A DNA stretch of 37,648 nucleotides, from the NCBI GenBank assembly GCA_026708585.1, contig JAPOUQ010000111.1, forward strand, positions 1 through 37,648. Direction: 5' to 3'. Positions 1 to 8,085 of the stretch are shown here, piece after piece. This stretch comes from Gammaproteobacteria bacterium (GTDB taxonomy: Bacteria; Pseudomonadota; Gammaproteobacteria; Arenicellales; Poriferihabitantaceae). The notes below the pieces were generated by a model that was not told the DNA's origin, searched no databases, and saw only the letters and a program-made list of their open reading frames with translations. Made by a program: the position numbers and the translations under genes. Position 1 is the stretch's first letter. The number at the start of each line of letters is the position of its first letter.

Positions 1-56
1 TTTATCGATATTCCTTTAAGTTAACACGGTTTCGGACATTAAGTTAATGGCATTGC

Positions 57-69
57 GGGGGGGGGGGGG
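57..69. repeat. Homopolymeric G13 tract
   Basis: Thirteen consecutive G bases, in an otherwise AT-rich sequence, lie 24 bases beyond the stop codon of the leftward FkbM-type methyltransferase gene. Such tracts are prone to slipped-strand length change. Here it is outside the recognised gene, so any effect on expression would have to act on whatever lies left of the window or on the transcript end. Confidence 0.9.
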
Positions 70-92
70 TTGTCTATACTCATAAGTACAAC

Positions 93-803
93 TTAATGCC
101 AGTTCAGATTTATTTTGGGTTTATGAATTTGATGCACCTGTTTTCTGACTTGATTGAACCGCGCGAACTTATCAGGAAACAAACGCTCATGTGTCTCAAC
201 AAAAATATAGTCAATTCGAGATAGTAAATCAGGCCGTAAAAACAGCGCTTCAAGCAATTCAAGTTCCATTCCTTCAATATCCATCTTGATCATTCCAATA
301 TCTTCATCCAAATCTTCGATATAACGAATAAAGTCGACCTGATTAACGTCTACACTATCGCCTTCATTGAAATCGCTTCGACACCAGACCGAACTTGATT
401 CAGAGAAAAACGCCTTATCACAATCAAAATCCTCATGCCTATAAAGTTTAACAAAACCATCTGAAGGACCCACTGCAAGATTTTCAAGTTTCACATTCTT
501 GATGTACCCAACATTCTCATTAAGTTTCTCAAAAGTCCAAGGGTCTGGCTCAAAGGCAATCACTAATTTGGAATAATTTGCAAGCAGTTTTGTATACACG
601 CCTAGATTTGCACCCAAATCAATCGAGATCTTTTCACTGACCTGTGGCAATATTCTCTTGAACTCCTCTTGTGCCTCAGGTGCCATAAGCCTCACATTGT
701 ATTTGATTGCCTTAATCTGAAATCGTGTGCTTAGCCCCAAACTAAATGGAAAACGGCCTAGTGCTTTATATATCAGCAATTTGATTCGATTTAATATTTG
801 CAT
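93..803 (-). CDS. FkbM family SAM-dependent methyltransferase
   Basis: This 236-residue protein belongs to the FkbM methyltransferase family, which usually O-methylates sugars or other small acceptors during glycan or natural-product synthesis. The S-adenosylmethionine-binding motif is visible as DLGANLGVYTKLLA at about residues 62-75, followed by the acidic AFEPDP loop. The family motif IKMDIEGMELELLEAL lies near residues 172-187, and the C-terminus VETHERLFPD...INLNWH is also typical, so the gene looks complete. It points away from the transfer operon, is more AT-rich than it and has no obvious role in conjugation, so it is probably cargo or flanking DNA. The acceptor cannot be told from sequence. 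The ATG at 803 lacks a clear ribosome binding site, and a candidate promoter lies very close upstream. Confidence 0.85.
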   Translation of the reverse strand: MQILNRIKLLIYKALGRFPFSLGLSTRFQIKAIKYNVRLMAPEAQEEFKRILPQVSEKISIDLGANLGVYTKLLANYSKLVIAFEPDPWTFEKLNENVGYIKNVKLENLAVGPSDGFVKLYRHEDFDCDKAFFSESSSVWCRSDFNEGDSVDVNQVDFIRYIEDLDEDIGMIKMDIEGMELELLEALFLRPDLLSRIDYIFVETHERLFPDKFARFNQVRKQVHQIHKPKINLNWH

Positions 804-812
804 TGATGAGGC

Positions 813-840
813 TTCATATTCTCAGAATCAATATTGACAA
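813..840 (-). promoter_or_regulatory. Candidate promoter of the FkbM gene
   Basis: Read leftward, TTGTCA (835-840) and TATGAA (813-818) are separated by 16 bases, resembling a sigma-70 -35/-10 pair. The -10 ends ten bases before the ATG, so the leader would be very short. This is a pattern match only. Confidence 0.35.
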
Positions 841-1233
841 CTTTCAATAGTGTCCTGACATATCTTTCAGAAGATTTTGTCTATTTTATTGAGGATAATG
901 CATCTGTTCACAAATTGTTAGTAGAGTAATATCCAAAACTTAAAATTGTGGTTTACGGAGAGTTTAATGTTATAACAAAACATTGAATGTAATATCAGTC
1001 AACATGCAGGCTTGAGAATTGAAATGGAAAGTTTTAAATCTCAATAATCCATGCAGATTGCAAACAAATAAATCCAGAATGTTGCCGGCAGTTTCCGATA
1101 ACCTTCAATGTCAAAATGTTTTAGATTTACAGGCTCTGACCCTAATTCATGTCAACTGAAAAACCCCCTTCAAAATTCGTAAACCGATTAACAGGTATTT
1201 TCTTGTGATCAATTAATCCAGCGTATTAAATCA

Positions 1234-1260
1234 TAACCGTCCAAAACAATTTGACGGTTA
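1234..1260 (+). promoter_or_regulatory. Inverted repeat abutting the first start codon of the transfer operon
   Basis: TAACCGTC (1234-1241) and GACGGTTA (1253-1260) form a perfect 8-bp inverted repeat with an 11-base spacer, and the right arm touches the ATG at 1261. No normal Shine-Dalgarno sequence is present. The structure could be an operator for a transfer regulator or an RNA hairpin that covers the ribosome entry site. Confidence 0.55.
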
Positions 1261-1764
1261 ATGCGCAAATCCAAGTTTCATTATACAAGTTCTTGTATCC
1301 TGTTTGCTTCTTGGCTCTGGGGATTGATTCCTGTATCTGTCTCGGCCGGTGACTTTATACCACAGGGACGATATCTCGACATCAATGTTCAGGTACAGGA
1401 TACCGCTCAACGAAACCCACTACGTCAAATTGTCGATTTACAGTTCTCGGACCGTATCTCAATCGGTAAGGCAGTGAAAACTGCACTTTCTGGAACCGGA
1501 TATCAGCTTACCGAAAGTAATCATCCAAAAGTTCAATTACTCCTGTCTTCAAGACTCGCTTTCGTACATAACCGGTTTGAGCAAAAGCGGATCGACTCAG
1601 CGATTGCCGCAATCGTTGGAGTCGGCCGAGGATTTGAAATTGATGTTGATCATCTATCCAGGATGATTCGCATCATTCCCATAACTCGACCCGAACAAGA
1701 GCATAAACAAATTCTCTCAAACTCTCAACATTCTGACTCGCTATTCCCAAGGAGTCATCCATGA
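1261..1764 (+). CDS. PilL N-terminal-like conjugative transfer protein (TIGR03748 family)
   Basis: This 167-residue exported protein heads the transfer operon. It has a signal peptide (about residues 1-29) and then a domain matching the pattern of the TIGR03748 / PilL N-terminal family of PFGI-1-class ICEs: RY...RNPLRQIVD near residue 57, a middle part resembling 'GDALRYLL...GY', and a C-terminal GFEIDVDHLSRMIRII. In this class the protein usually opens the type IV secretion cluster. The related C-terminal (TcpQ-like) part of PilL is encoded far away, at 20014, at the head of the pilus genes. The stop overlaps the next start by four bases. The exact role is unknown; it is probably a periplasmic component of the secretion or pilus channel. 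Confidence 0.8.
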   Translation: MRKSKFHYTSSCILFASWLWGLIPVSVSAGDFIPQGRYLDINVQVQDTAQRNPLRQIVDLQFSDRISIGKAVKTALSGTGYQLTESNHPKVQLLLSSRLAFVHNRFEQKRIDSAIAAIVGVGRGFEIDVDHLSRMIRIIPITRPEQEHKQILSNSQHSDSLFPRSHP

Positions 1765-2555
1765 CCAGAAATCCGATCATCCTCACTCTCTATTCTGGTC
1801 TTTCGATAGTGCTGATCGGAATATTGATCGTTTCGATTGATCAACACACCCAGGCTCAAGCTACCACCTTTACCAATGTGATAACTCCAGAAACCTCCAT
1901 CGGCCATGTCGACCTTGATGAAGTTCACCACAAAGCATGGGGGCTGTCCGAAACCGACTGGAACACCTATCGCAAATTAATGTCCGGTCCCTCCGGGCAC
2001 TGGTATCCCAATCTCGTCCCGGCTATGGTCCTCGGTATCAACGCCCAAACCGATACTGAGCGGCTCCGTTTTGCTCGGATAGTCTGGGAGCAGGAAACCC
2101 AACGCTTGGATGCATTGTTCGCATTCAACCGCTCTTACCAACAAGTAGCCCGTACTGAACGAAATCGTCCAGACTTCAGTTTCTTCGAAGAAACTCTGCT
2201 TCAGTCACCTCTCCAGTCTTCAGCGCAAACCGGTACTTTGTCAACCCGAATTACCGCTTTCGTCGGTCTAGATTGCCCTTCCTGCAACAATCAGATAAAA
2301 ACCCTCCTCAATTCGGGCAGGCCCTTCGATCTGTACATGGTGGGTGCTGAATCCGATCGACAAATCAGAATCTGGGCCCGGCAGGTGGGTATACCCGCGA
2401 AACAGGTAGCCAACCGTGCAATTACCCTAAACCACGATATCGATAATCAACTTTCGCAACTCGGATATCAAACAAAAGATCTCCCATTATTTTTTGTGGG
2501 CTCAGAACTCAGTGATCCAGTCGACTTGCAATCTCTGCTTGCGAAGGCCCAATGA
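1761..2555 (+). CDS. Integrating conjugative element protein, TIGR03759 (PFL_4693) family, thioredoxin-like
   Basis: This 264-residue protein has an N-terminal hydrophobic segment (about residues 8-26) that would anchor or export it. It then shows the family region HHKAWGLSETDWNTYRKLMSGPSGHWYPNL and a C-terminal thioredoxin-like fold with a CPSC pair at C172 and C175 and the characteristic FDLYMVG...AITLNHD. Members occur next to PilL in PFGI-1-class ICEs. The CxxC suggests disulfide exchange in the periplasm during assembly of cysteine-rich transfer proteins, which is inference. A strong Shine-Dalgarno (AAGGAG) lies 7 bases before the ATG. It overlaps both neighbours by four bases, indicating translational coupling. 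Confidence 0.85.
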   Translation: MTRNPIILTLYSGLSIVLIGILIVSIDQHTQAQATTFTNVITPETSIGHVDLDEVHHKAWGLSETDWNTYRKLMSGPSGHWYPNLVPAMVLGINAQTDTERLRFARIVWEQETQRLDALFAFNRSYQQVARTERNRPDFSFFEETLLQSPLQSSAQTGTLSTRITAFVGLDCPSCNNQIKTLLNSGRPFDLYMVGAESDRQIRIWARQVGIPAKQVANRAITLNHDIDNQLSQLGYQTKDLPLFFVGSELSDPVDLQSLLAKAQ

Positions 2556-3100
2556 AGAAACCTCTACAGTCCATAATCCTGATCCTGCTGCTTTGCATCA
2601 CAGTACCGAACTACGCAGAGAATTCTGTACCAACGGGTTACCGCTCTGCCGTGTCTACTCAAGGCTTATCAGCGGCCATCTTCTATGCTATTGCTCTCAC
2701 CGAATCCGGTCAGTCAACAATGACGGCAGAGTTTCGACCATGGCCCTGGACACTCTCAATCGACAAACAGCCCCATTACTTCCGCGACCGAGAATCTGCA
2801 GAGTCCGCCTTGAAGGATGCGATTAACAGAAAAGTTAAACAACTTGGAGTAGGCTTATTCCAGATCGAATATCGATACCACGCCGATCGATTTGAGACCG
2901 TTGAATCCATGCTCGATCCCTATACCAACTCACGGATCGCCGCTGAGATATTCAGTGAAGGACTCGATCGATCAAATGGAGATGTCTGGTCTGCAGTTGG
3001 TGCTTTTCATACTACAACCCCCAAACTCGCTGATGCCTACCGTACAAGAGTAGCCAGAAACCTGATCAATCACATCGGAAGGTCCAACTATGATCGGTAG
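2552..3100 (+). CDS. Lytic transglycosylase, VirB1/PilT-like
   Basis: This 182-residue protein has a signal peptide (about residues 1-22) followed by a lysozyme-like SLT domain. The likely catalytic glutamate is E51 in YAIALTESGQS, and VGLFQIEY...DPYTNSRIAAEI follows, as in family members. It should cut peptidoglycan locally so the secretion channel can cross the wall, like VirB1 or PilT. The start overlaps the previous stop (ATGA) and the end overlaps the next gene by 11 bases. Confidence 0.85.
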   Translation: MKKPLQSIILILLLCITVPNYAENSVPTGYRSAVSTQGLSAAIFYAIALTESGQSTMTAEFRPWPWTLSIDKQPHYFRDRESAESALKDAINRKVKQLGVGLFQIEYRYHADRFETVESMLDPYTNSRIAAEIFSEGLDRSNGDVWSAVGAFHTTTPKLADAYRTRVARNLINHIGRSNYDR

Positions 3101-3611
3101 TTCTCAAGTTTTGGTTGGGTTTGTTTTGCTTGCAATATCAATGGGTATTCAGGCGGAGTTGCAAGTCCTCGGACGAGATAGCGAAGCCATACCCGCAACT
3201 GTACTTCTCGGTGAATTACTGGGCCGGTTTGAAGCATCGAGCACCGATTACCCCAATACCCAGACTCCACCACCTCGCCAGACAAATATCTTTCCGATCC
3301 AGTCAGATCTAGTCCCATCTGCCAAAAAAGCAGGCATCAAGCGGGTGAATGTCCCTCTGAGCAAACCGATCTGCGTGCTCGGAAATGATCGAGTTTCAAT
3401 CGATTGGCTAATCAAAAACCGTATGGAATTGATTGAACATGGCGCAATCTGTGTACTGATAAAGGTGCAATCCCCAACCGAATTTGAGTTGATTCGCAAT
3501 AAAGCACACGGGCTCACCGTACAAATCGCTCCATTTGATCAACTCGCGAAACTCATTGGCATCAAGACGGTCCCCATGCTCCTGATTGGTAGCAAAACGA
3601 GAATGGAATAA
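3090..3611 (+). CDS. Integrating conjugative element protein, TIGR03765 (PFL_4695) family
   Basis: A 173-residue exported protein with a signal peptide at about residues 1-22. The region from IFPIQSDLVPSA through ICVLGNDRVSIDWL...LTVQIAPFDQLAKLIGIKTVPMLL matches the TIGR03765 pattern of PFGI-1-class elements. Its function is unknown. In related ICEs it directly precedes traD; here about 320 bases intervene. A good ribosome binding site (GGAAGG) lies 7 bases before the ATG. Confidence 0.8.
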   Translation: MIGSSQVLVGFVLLAISMGIQAELQVLGRDSEAIPATVLLGELLGRFEASSTDYPNTQTPPPRQTNIFPIQSDLVPSAKKAGIKRVNVPLSKPICVLGNDRVSIDWLIKNRMELIEHGAICVLIKVQSPTEFELIRNKAHGLTVQIAPFDQLAKLIGIKTVPMLLIGSKTRME

Positions 3612-3615
3612 CGGC

Positions 3616-3936
3616 ATGTACATCCAATCACAGATGCTCAAACAAGCCCAGCAAAAATCAGCGCTGATGTTGATGAACTCCAATAATCACCATAGTGCAG
3701 TTGGCTTCCAAAAGTGGAATTCGAGTAGAGCTCGATTAGCTAGGTCAAATAGAAATACCGGACTGTCCAGATGGAAGGGAGAAGTGGTGTTTTTTTCTCA
3801 CATTGAGCGGCGGTCCTCTGTCAGCTGGAATCCTTTGAACTTCAAAAGAGCTCAGAGTCATTCCCGTCCTCAGTACTCGAACTGCGAGAGTAGCGGCAGT
3901 GAATTCCCAAGCCACTTATTGGACAAATGTCAATGA
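3616..3936 (+). CDS. Uncharacterised small basic protein between the PFL_4695-like gene and traD
   Basis: A frame of 106 codons starts at ATG 3616 and ends in a TGA that overlaps the ATG at 3933 as ATGA, the coupling style used across this operon. The product is rich in Ser, Asn, Arg and Lys, has no signal peptide or membrane segment, and matches no family I know. A frame without product is possible, because no strong ribosome binding site precedes it and composition is unlike its neighbours. It fills the only sizeable gap in the first half of the operon. An in-frame TTG at 3586 would overlap the previous gene. Confidence 0.35.
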   Translation: MYIQSQMLKQAQQKSALMLMNSNNHHSAVGFQKWNSSRARLARSNRNTGLSRWKGEVVFFSHIERRSSVSWNPLNFKRAQSHSRPQYSNCESSGSEFPSHLLDKCQ

Positions 3937-6191
3937 CGAATCGGTATCAGGTTGAATGTCTATTAAGACCCCCTGTCGAATTTTTCTCGGCCGGTCTCGC
4001 AATTTCAATAGCAATCATGGTCTTTGGCTTTGAGAATTGGCTCTATATGCCACCCTCCGTAGCTAGTGTCGCCGTCATCGGGTTTACCGGATTCGGACTC
4101 TGGAGATTCCGACAGGGCACAAGAATCGTCAGCTACCACAAATGCCTGCGCAAACTTCCGCGCTTTACACTACAACGAGAACGGATCCCGATCTCGGAAC
4201 ATCAGCTGTATGTTGGCAAGGGTTTTCGCTGGGAAGCTAGACACACTCAACGCTTGCGCGACTGCTTGCTACCTCATAACGCACGATATTTTCAATCGTC
4301 CTCTGCTACTGAGATTGGTAAGAGACTCTCACTCTCCTGCGAACGAATTGGCTTGCCATCCATTGCTTCAATCCTACAAATTGACCACTGGCTAAACCCA
4401 TTTCGCCCACCTTCCGGTGTCGGCGGTCGACCCGAAATCCATGGAGTTGGTCTTTGGGAAGGCGAAAAACCCCTCTACTCACCCATCAGTGAGCGAGTCG
4501 GACATACCCTAGTACTTGGAACAACCCGAGTCGGCAAAACCCGCTTTGCCGAAATTCTCATTAATCAGGATATTCGCCGCGGAGATACCACTATCGTCAT
4601 CGACCCCAAAGGCGATGCCGAATTACTAAAAGGGATGGTTGCCGCTTGCCAGGCTGCTGGCCGCCTTGACAAATTCTTGGTCTTCCATCTAGCCTATCCC
4701 GAGCACTCCGCTCGCTACAACCCAATCGGAAACTATACCCGAATTACCCAAGTGGCCACCCGGATTGCCAATGCCCTGCCAGCAGAAGGTAATGCCATCG
4801 CCTTTCGGGAATTTGCCTGGCGCTTTATCAATATCGTTGCCCAGGCTCTCGATAGCCTAGAACAGCGCCCAACCTACCGATTGATTCACTCACATGTTTC
4901 CAATATCGACAACCTATTAATTCGCTATGGCCAGCTCTGGTTGCAAAAACACGGCCCGGACGACTGGAAAGATCGAATTGAGCAAATGCAATATGGCCTA
5001 ACCGGATCGGCCAATGACCGGGAGCGTCCTAAAGTCCCCTCGCTCACCAACGCCGAGCGCAGTCACGATATCCATGCGGTCTCGGTAGCACGCATCCTCG
5101 TACAAGTAATGCAGGAATTCGGCACCTCGGATCCGGTCGCTGATGGCTTACTGAGCGCCTTCAAATACGAGCGTAGCTATTTCGACAAAATCACAGCCTC
5201 ACTTGGACCTTTTCTAGAAAAATTGACCACTGGCGCAGTAGCTGAACTGCTCAGCCCAGACTACAGTAGGCCGGACTCCCGACCCACTTTGGACTGGATG
5301 AACGTGATTGAACAGCACGCCGTAGTCTATGTCGGTCTAGCCGCACTTCAGGATGCAATGGTCAGTGCTGCCGTAGGCAGCGCCATGTTCTCGGATCTAA
5401 CCGCAACCGCTGGGGAGATTTATGCCCAAAGCGCATGTCGGAATATGACCTATCCACGAAAAAACGAAATATCTCCAATCAGTCTCCACTGCGATGAATT
5501 CAACGAATTGATTGGCGACGATTTTATTCCGATGCTGAACAAGGCAGGCGGGGCCGGATTTCAGGTCACTGCCTATACCCAGACCTGGTCGGATGTTGAA
5601 GCCAGAATTGGCAATCGGGCCAAGGCTCAGCAAATTGCCGGTAATTTCAATACCCTGCACATGTTGAGAGTCCGCAACAAGGAAACAGCCGAATTATTGA
5701 CTGATATGTTGCCAAAGGTACAAGTTGCACAGATGACCACGGTTTCGGTCGCACAACACCAGTCAGACCCAACCTCAGAGAAACACTTTGGTAGTGCAGT
5801 ACAGGACCGAGTTACCACTTCGGATGTACCCATGCTGGAGCCGGGAGATCTGACCCGTCTACCCAAGGGACAGTCATTTATGTTGATGGAAGGTGGGCAA
5901 CTCTTCAAGCTTCGTTTGCCACTACCACAAAGCAAAGATCAGGACTTGCCTCCAAATATTGAGGCGCTCACAGCCCATATGAAAAACGACTATCACAGCA
6001 AACTCGACTGGGCAAGAGACGATTGGTGGCAGAACAACATGCCACCAAACCAGCAGGTAGGCGAGGACTTTCGCAATCTGATTTCGGATGCTTCGGTCTC
6101 ACGACAAGAAAATTCCGTCCATCAGCAAACGGATGCAAAACATCCAGATGAAACAGCCAATCCATTCACTCCTAAAGGCGAAACAGCATGA
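3933..6191 (+). CDS. traD: Type IV coupling protein TraD (SXT/TOL/PFGI-1 subfamily)
   Basis: This inner-membrane ATPase brings the relaxase-DNA complex to the secretion channel. It is about 752 residues, a normal length for the family. Two membrane segments lie at about residues 15-32 and 38-55, before the family pattern RIVSYHKCLRKLPRF...GKGFRWEARHTQR. Walker A is GTTRVGKTRFAE at about residues 193-204, followed by VIDPKGDAEL, and a Walker B-like LHCDEFNELIGDD lies near residue 517. The C-terminal end is hydrophilic and possibly binds substrate. Two ATGs are possible, at 3927 and 3933; 3933 is preferred because it overlaps the upstream TGA. The stop overlaps the next gene by four bases. Confidence 0.93.
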   Translation: MTNRYQVECLLRPPVEFFSAGLAISIAIMVFGFENWLYMPPSVASVAVIGFTGFGLWRFRQGTRIVSYHKCLRKLPRFTLQRERIPISEHQLYVGKGFRWEARHTQRLRDCLLPHNARYFQSSSATEIGKRLSLSCERIGLPSIASILQIDHWLNPFRPPSGVGGRPEIHGVGLWEGEKPLYSPISERVGHTLVLGTTRVGKTRFAEILINQDIRRGDTTIVIDPKGDAELLKGMVAACQAAGRLDKFLVFHLAYPEHSARYNPIGNYTRITQVATRIANALPAEGNAIAFREFAWRFINIVAQALDSLEQRPTYRLIHSHVSNIDNLLIRYGQLWLQKHGPDDWKDRIEQMQYGLTGSANDRERPKVPSLTNAERSHDIHAVSVARILVQVMQEFGTSDPVADGLLSAFKYERSYFDKITASLGPFLEKLTTGAVAELLSPDYSRPDSRPTLDWMNVIEQHAVVYVGLAALQDAMVSAAVGSAMFSDLTATAGEIYAQSACRNMTYPRKNEISPISLHCDEFNELIGDDFIPMLNKAGGAGFQVTAYTQTWSDVEARIGNRAKAQQIAGNFNTLHMLRVRNKETAELLTDMLPKVQVAQMTTVSVAQHQSDPTSEKHFGSAVQDRVTTSDVPMLEPGDLTRLPKGQSFMLMEGGQLFKLRLPLPQSKDQDLPPNIEALTAHMKNDYHSKLDWARDDWWQNNMPPNQQVGEDFRNLISDASVSRQENSVHQQTDAKHPDETANPFTPKGETA

Positions 6192-6865
6192 AAGATGAAT
6201 TGACCATCCGTCCTCGACGACTGACTGTTCGGCTTTTATGTGGATTCGCCGGTTTGTTTGGTGCTCTGATTGGAGCCATGATCGTAAGCGTCATCATCGA
6301 ATGGTTCGGTATGACTCTGTTTTGGTCGGATCAGGGCGCCAGCCGTTCGGCAGCTATCCTGGAGCAGGATTTATCCTATCTGGGTTTCGGTGAGTCGAGT
6401 CGGTATGAGATCATGCCTGTAACCGCAGTGTGGGCAGTTTGGATTTTCTCAAACCTCTATCAGGTTCTGATGGTGTGGACCGGTCTTGAGACACTGATCG
6501 TTTCCTTCGGTGCGACCTCGTATCTTCTTGCAAGCTATTTGCAAGCTGCCATCAACACGATTCAGACCTATCTGGTTCGGCTAGCAATCACCATCACGGC
6601 CTTACCTTTGATCGTTCTGTTCGGAGTCTGGGGTGCTTTAGAAGGCACAGTTCGACGCGACTTGCGTCGATTCGGTGGTGATATCGAGCATAGCATGCTC
6701 TATCACTGGGCAAAACATGTAGCTGGAGTAGTTGTGCTGGTTCCGATTATGCTGTATCTGGCTTGGCCGACTTCTGTCAATCCAGCCTGGGTCTTTGTGC
6801 CGTTCGCGTTCCTGCTCGGCATCAATCTTATGGCCCTGACTTCCAACTTCACTAAGTATGTCTAG
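6188..6865 (+). CDS. Integrating conjugative element membrane protein, TIGR03747 (PFL_4697) family
   Basis: A 225-residue polytopic inner-membrane protein with about four hydrophobic segments (roughly residues 14-38, 75-95, 115-150 and 172-215). The sequence GALEGTVRRDLRRFGGDIEHSMLYHWAKH followed by a final hydrophobic pair and FTKYV matches the TIGR03747 pattern. It is always found next to traD in this ICE class and may support the coupling protein, although its function is not established. It overlaps traD by four bases. Confidence 0.85.
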   Translation: MKDELTIRPRRLTVRLLCGFAGLFGALIGAMIVSVIIEWFGMTLFWSDQGASRSAAILEQDLSYLGFGESSRYEIMPVTAVWAVWIFSNLYQVLMVWTGLETLIVSFGATSYLLASYLQAAINTIQTYLVRLAITITALPLIVLFGVWGALEGTVRRDLRRFGGDIEHSMLYHWAKHVAGVVVLVPIMLYLAWPTSVNPAWVFVPFAFLLGINLMALTSNFTKYV

Positions 6866-6876
6866 CGAGGTCCTGC

Positions 6877-7449
6877 ATGATTGACTTATTTCCAAACACA
6901 GAAAACCCTTTCGGTTTCCATCTCGAAGTCCATCGACAGGGTTCCCAACATACCTTGATCAATCCAGGAGCCAGTTTCAATCAGATAGAAAACATCAGAA
7001 TCCGACGAATTCTGTACGCACTATTGCTGATCGCGATAACCATGACCTTCAGCGGATGCTCCACATTCGGGACTCGGGATCTCGATCGTGATACCCGAGT
7101 CAATCACCAAGCTAAGATCAAACAACAACCAACAGCAATATCCAGCGATTCGACCCAAGTTTGGGTGCCATTGCTGCCTCCCAATGCGCCAATCCGAACC
7201 ACACCAAACCATGGAACGGGTAGTCAACTCAACGGATTGGCTACGGTAATTCAGGAAGTTGATGCGGTGATCCGGCTGGTCGATACAGTCTCTCGCATGC
7301 CTGCCAGTCACTCGAGATTGACGGTGAACTTTGGGCGCATTCAAGCCGATCTCGCTCTGGTCAGGACAGGCCTCATCGAAGCCATCATGCAACCATCGAC
7401 TGCCCCACGGGAATGGCCACCAGTAAGCGGTGATTACCGCGGAGGATGA
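6877..7449 (+). CDS. RAQPRD family integrative conjugative element protein (variant, putative lipoprotein)
   Basis: The last 75 residues, from LNGLATVIQEVDAVIRLVD through VNFGRIQADLALVRTGLIEAI to SGDYR, match the TIGR01690 RAQPRD family of PFGI-1-class ICEs. The name-giving RAQPRD motif is replaced by TAPREWP. Unusually, about 46 hydrophilic residues precede the hydrophobic segment, which ends in a possible lipobox TFSGC (C61). A start nearer that segment would make a normal lipoprotein signal, but no ATG is available, and GAGG lies just before ATG 6877. The role in transfer is unknown. The frame ends just before the next start, and its end holds the ribosome binding site of the next gene. 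Confidence 0.75.
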   Translation: MIDLFPNTENPFGFHLEVHRQGSQHTLINPGASFNQIENIRIRRILYALLLIAITMTFSGCSTFGTRDLDRDTRVNHQAKIKQQPTAISSDSTQVWVPLLPPNAPIRTTPNHGTGSQLNGLATVIQEVDAVIRLVDTVSRMPASHSRLTVNFGRIQADLALVRTGLIEAIMQPSTAPREWPPVSGDYRGG

Positions 7450-7453
7450 ATCC

Positions 7454-7702
7454 ATGATCGGAACCGATGTCAGTACTGCATTCGAAGCCGGTTCCGGCCT
7501 TGCAACAGCAGATGTCCGCCTCGTGATTGCAACCCTCGCTGTGGTTTCGATATTGCTGTTTTCATCGTGGTATCTGATCCGAATAATTACCCGAAGTTTC
7601 AAGCAGGCGGATTTCCCCCACGCCATGACCGGAACCGTATTAATTCTGGTGCTGGTGTTCTTCGTGCTGTGGCTGACCGCACAGGATTGGTCCATCACCT
7701 GA
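7454..7702 (+). CDS. Integrating conjugative element protein, TIGR03758 (DUF3262, PFL_4701) family
   Basis: A small inner-membrane protein of 82 residues with two transmembrane helices (about residues 23-43 and 57-75) joined by a short basic loop. Size, topology and position between the RAQPRD and TIGR03745 genes fit TIGR03758. The start was set at ATG 7454 because GGAGGA lies 7 bases upstream; an in-frame earlier ATG at 7430 would overlap the previous gene by 20 bases. It may be a pilin-like or channel subunit, similar to small VirB2/VirB3-type proteins, but this is inference. Confidence 0.75.
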   Translation: MIGTDVSTAFEAGSGLATADVRLVIATLAVVSILLFSSWYLIRIITRSFKQADFPHAMTGTVLILVLVFFVLWLTAQDWSIT

Positions 7703-7718
7703 GCAACCGAATTGGAAA

Positions 7719-8081
7719 ATGCAAACAAAATACAACAGAAAGAATAACTCGCCAACAACTCGCTTGAAGCAATGGTGTACCAGTCTGATTCTATGGCTAG
7801 TACAACCAATGGCGTGGGCACAGCCCACAGCCGATCAGATTATGGAAGATGTGCGCGGATTTCTAGGTGATGCGGCTGAACTCCTCGCTTGGATCCTCCT
7901 GATTATTGCCTATCTGGTTGCCGCCTACCTGATTATCGATGGAGCCTTGCGCATTTTCAATGACCGAGAAGGCGGTACCAAGCGCTTCGTACTTGGCGTA
8001 ATCGTAGCCATGATTATGGTCACACTGACGACCTTCATGATCACCACCGGTCAAGGTGAAATCGGCAATATACGAGGATAA
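7719..8081 (+). CDS. Integrating conjugative element membrane protein, TIGR03745 (DUF2976, PFL_4702) family
   Basis: A 120-residue protein with a signal-like segment (about residues 18-34, ending near AWAQ) and two further membrane helices (about 52-75 and 88-108) around a basic loop DREGGTKRF. This is the layout of VirB2-type pilin precursors, and the TIGR03745/DUF2976 family occupies this position in related ICEs. It is a candidate for the conjugative pilus subunit, by topology only. The start has a weak ribosome binding site, and a shorter start at M31 would remove the signal segment. Confidence 0.75.
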   Translation: MQTKYNRKNNSPTTRLKQWCTSLILWLVQPMAWAQPTADQIMEDVRGFLGDAAELLAWILLIIAYLVAAYLIIDGALRIFNDREGGTKRFVLGVIVAMIMVTLTTFMITTGQGEIGNIRG

Positions 8082-8085
8082 GCAA

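Larger units (their letters stand above)
804..1260. other. AT-rich intergenic region upstream of the transfer operon
   Basis: No open frame here looks like a gene. The stretch separates the leftward methyltransferase gene from the rightward transfer operon, so it should carry both promoters. It contains the word GGCTCTGACCCTAATTC at about 1132-1148, which resembles scattered extragenic repeats seen in many gammaproteobacterial genomes, and an inverted repeat ending exactly at the next start codon. Confidence 0.6.

Noticed and set aside
7021-7821. Leftward 266-codon frame
   Set aside because: It lies entirely opposite three well-supported transfer genes; it is an antisense shadow.
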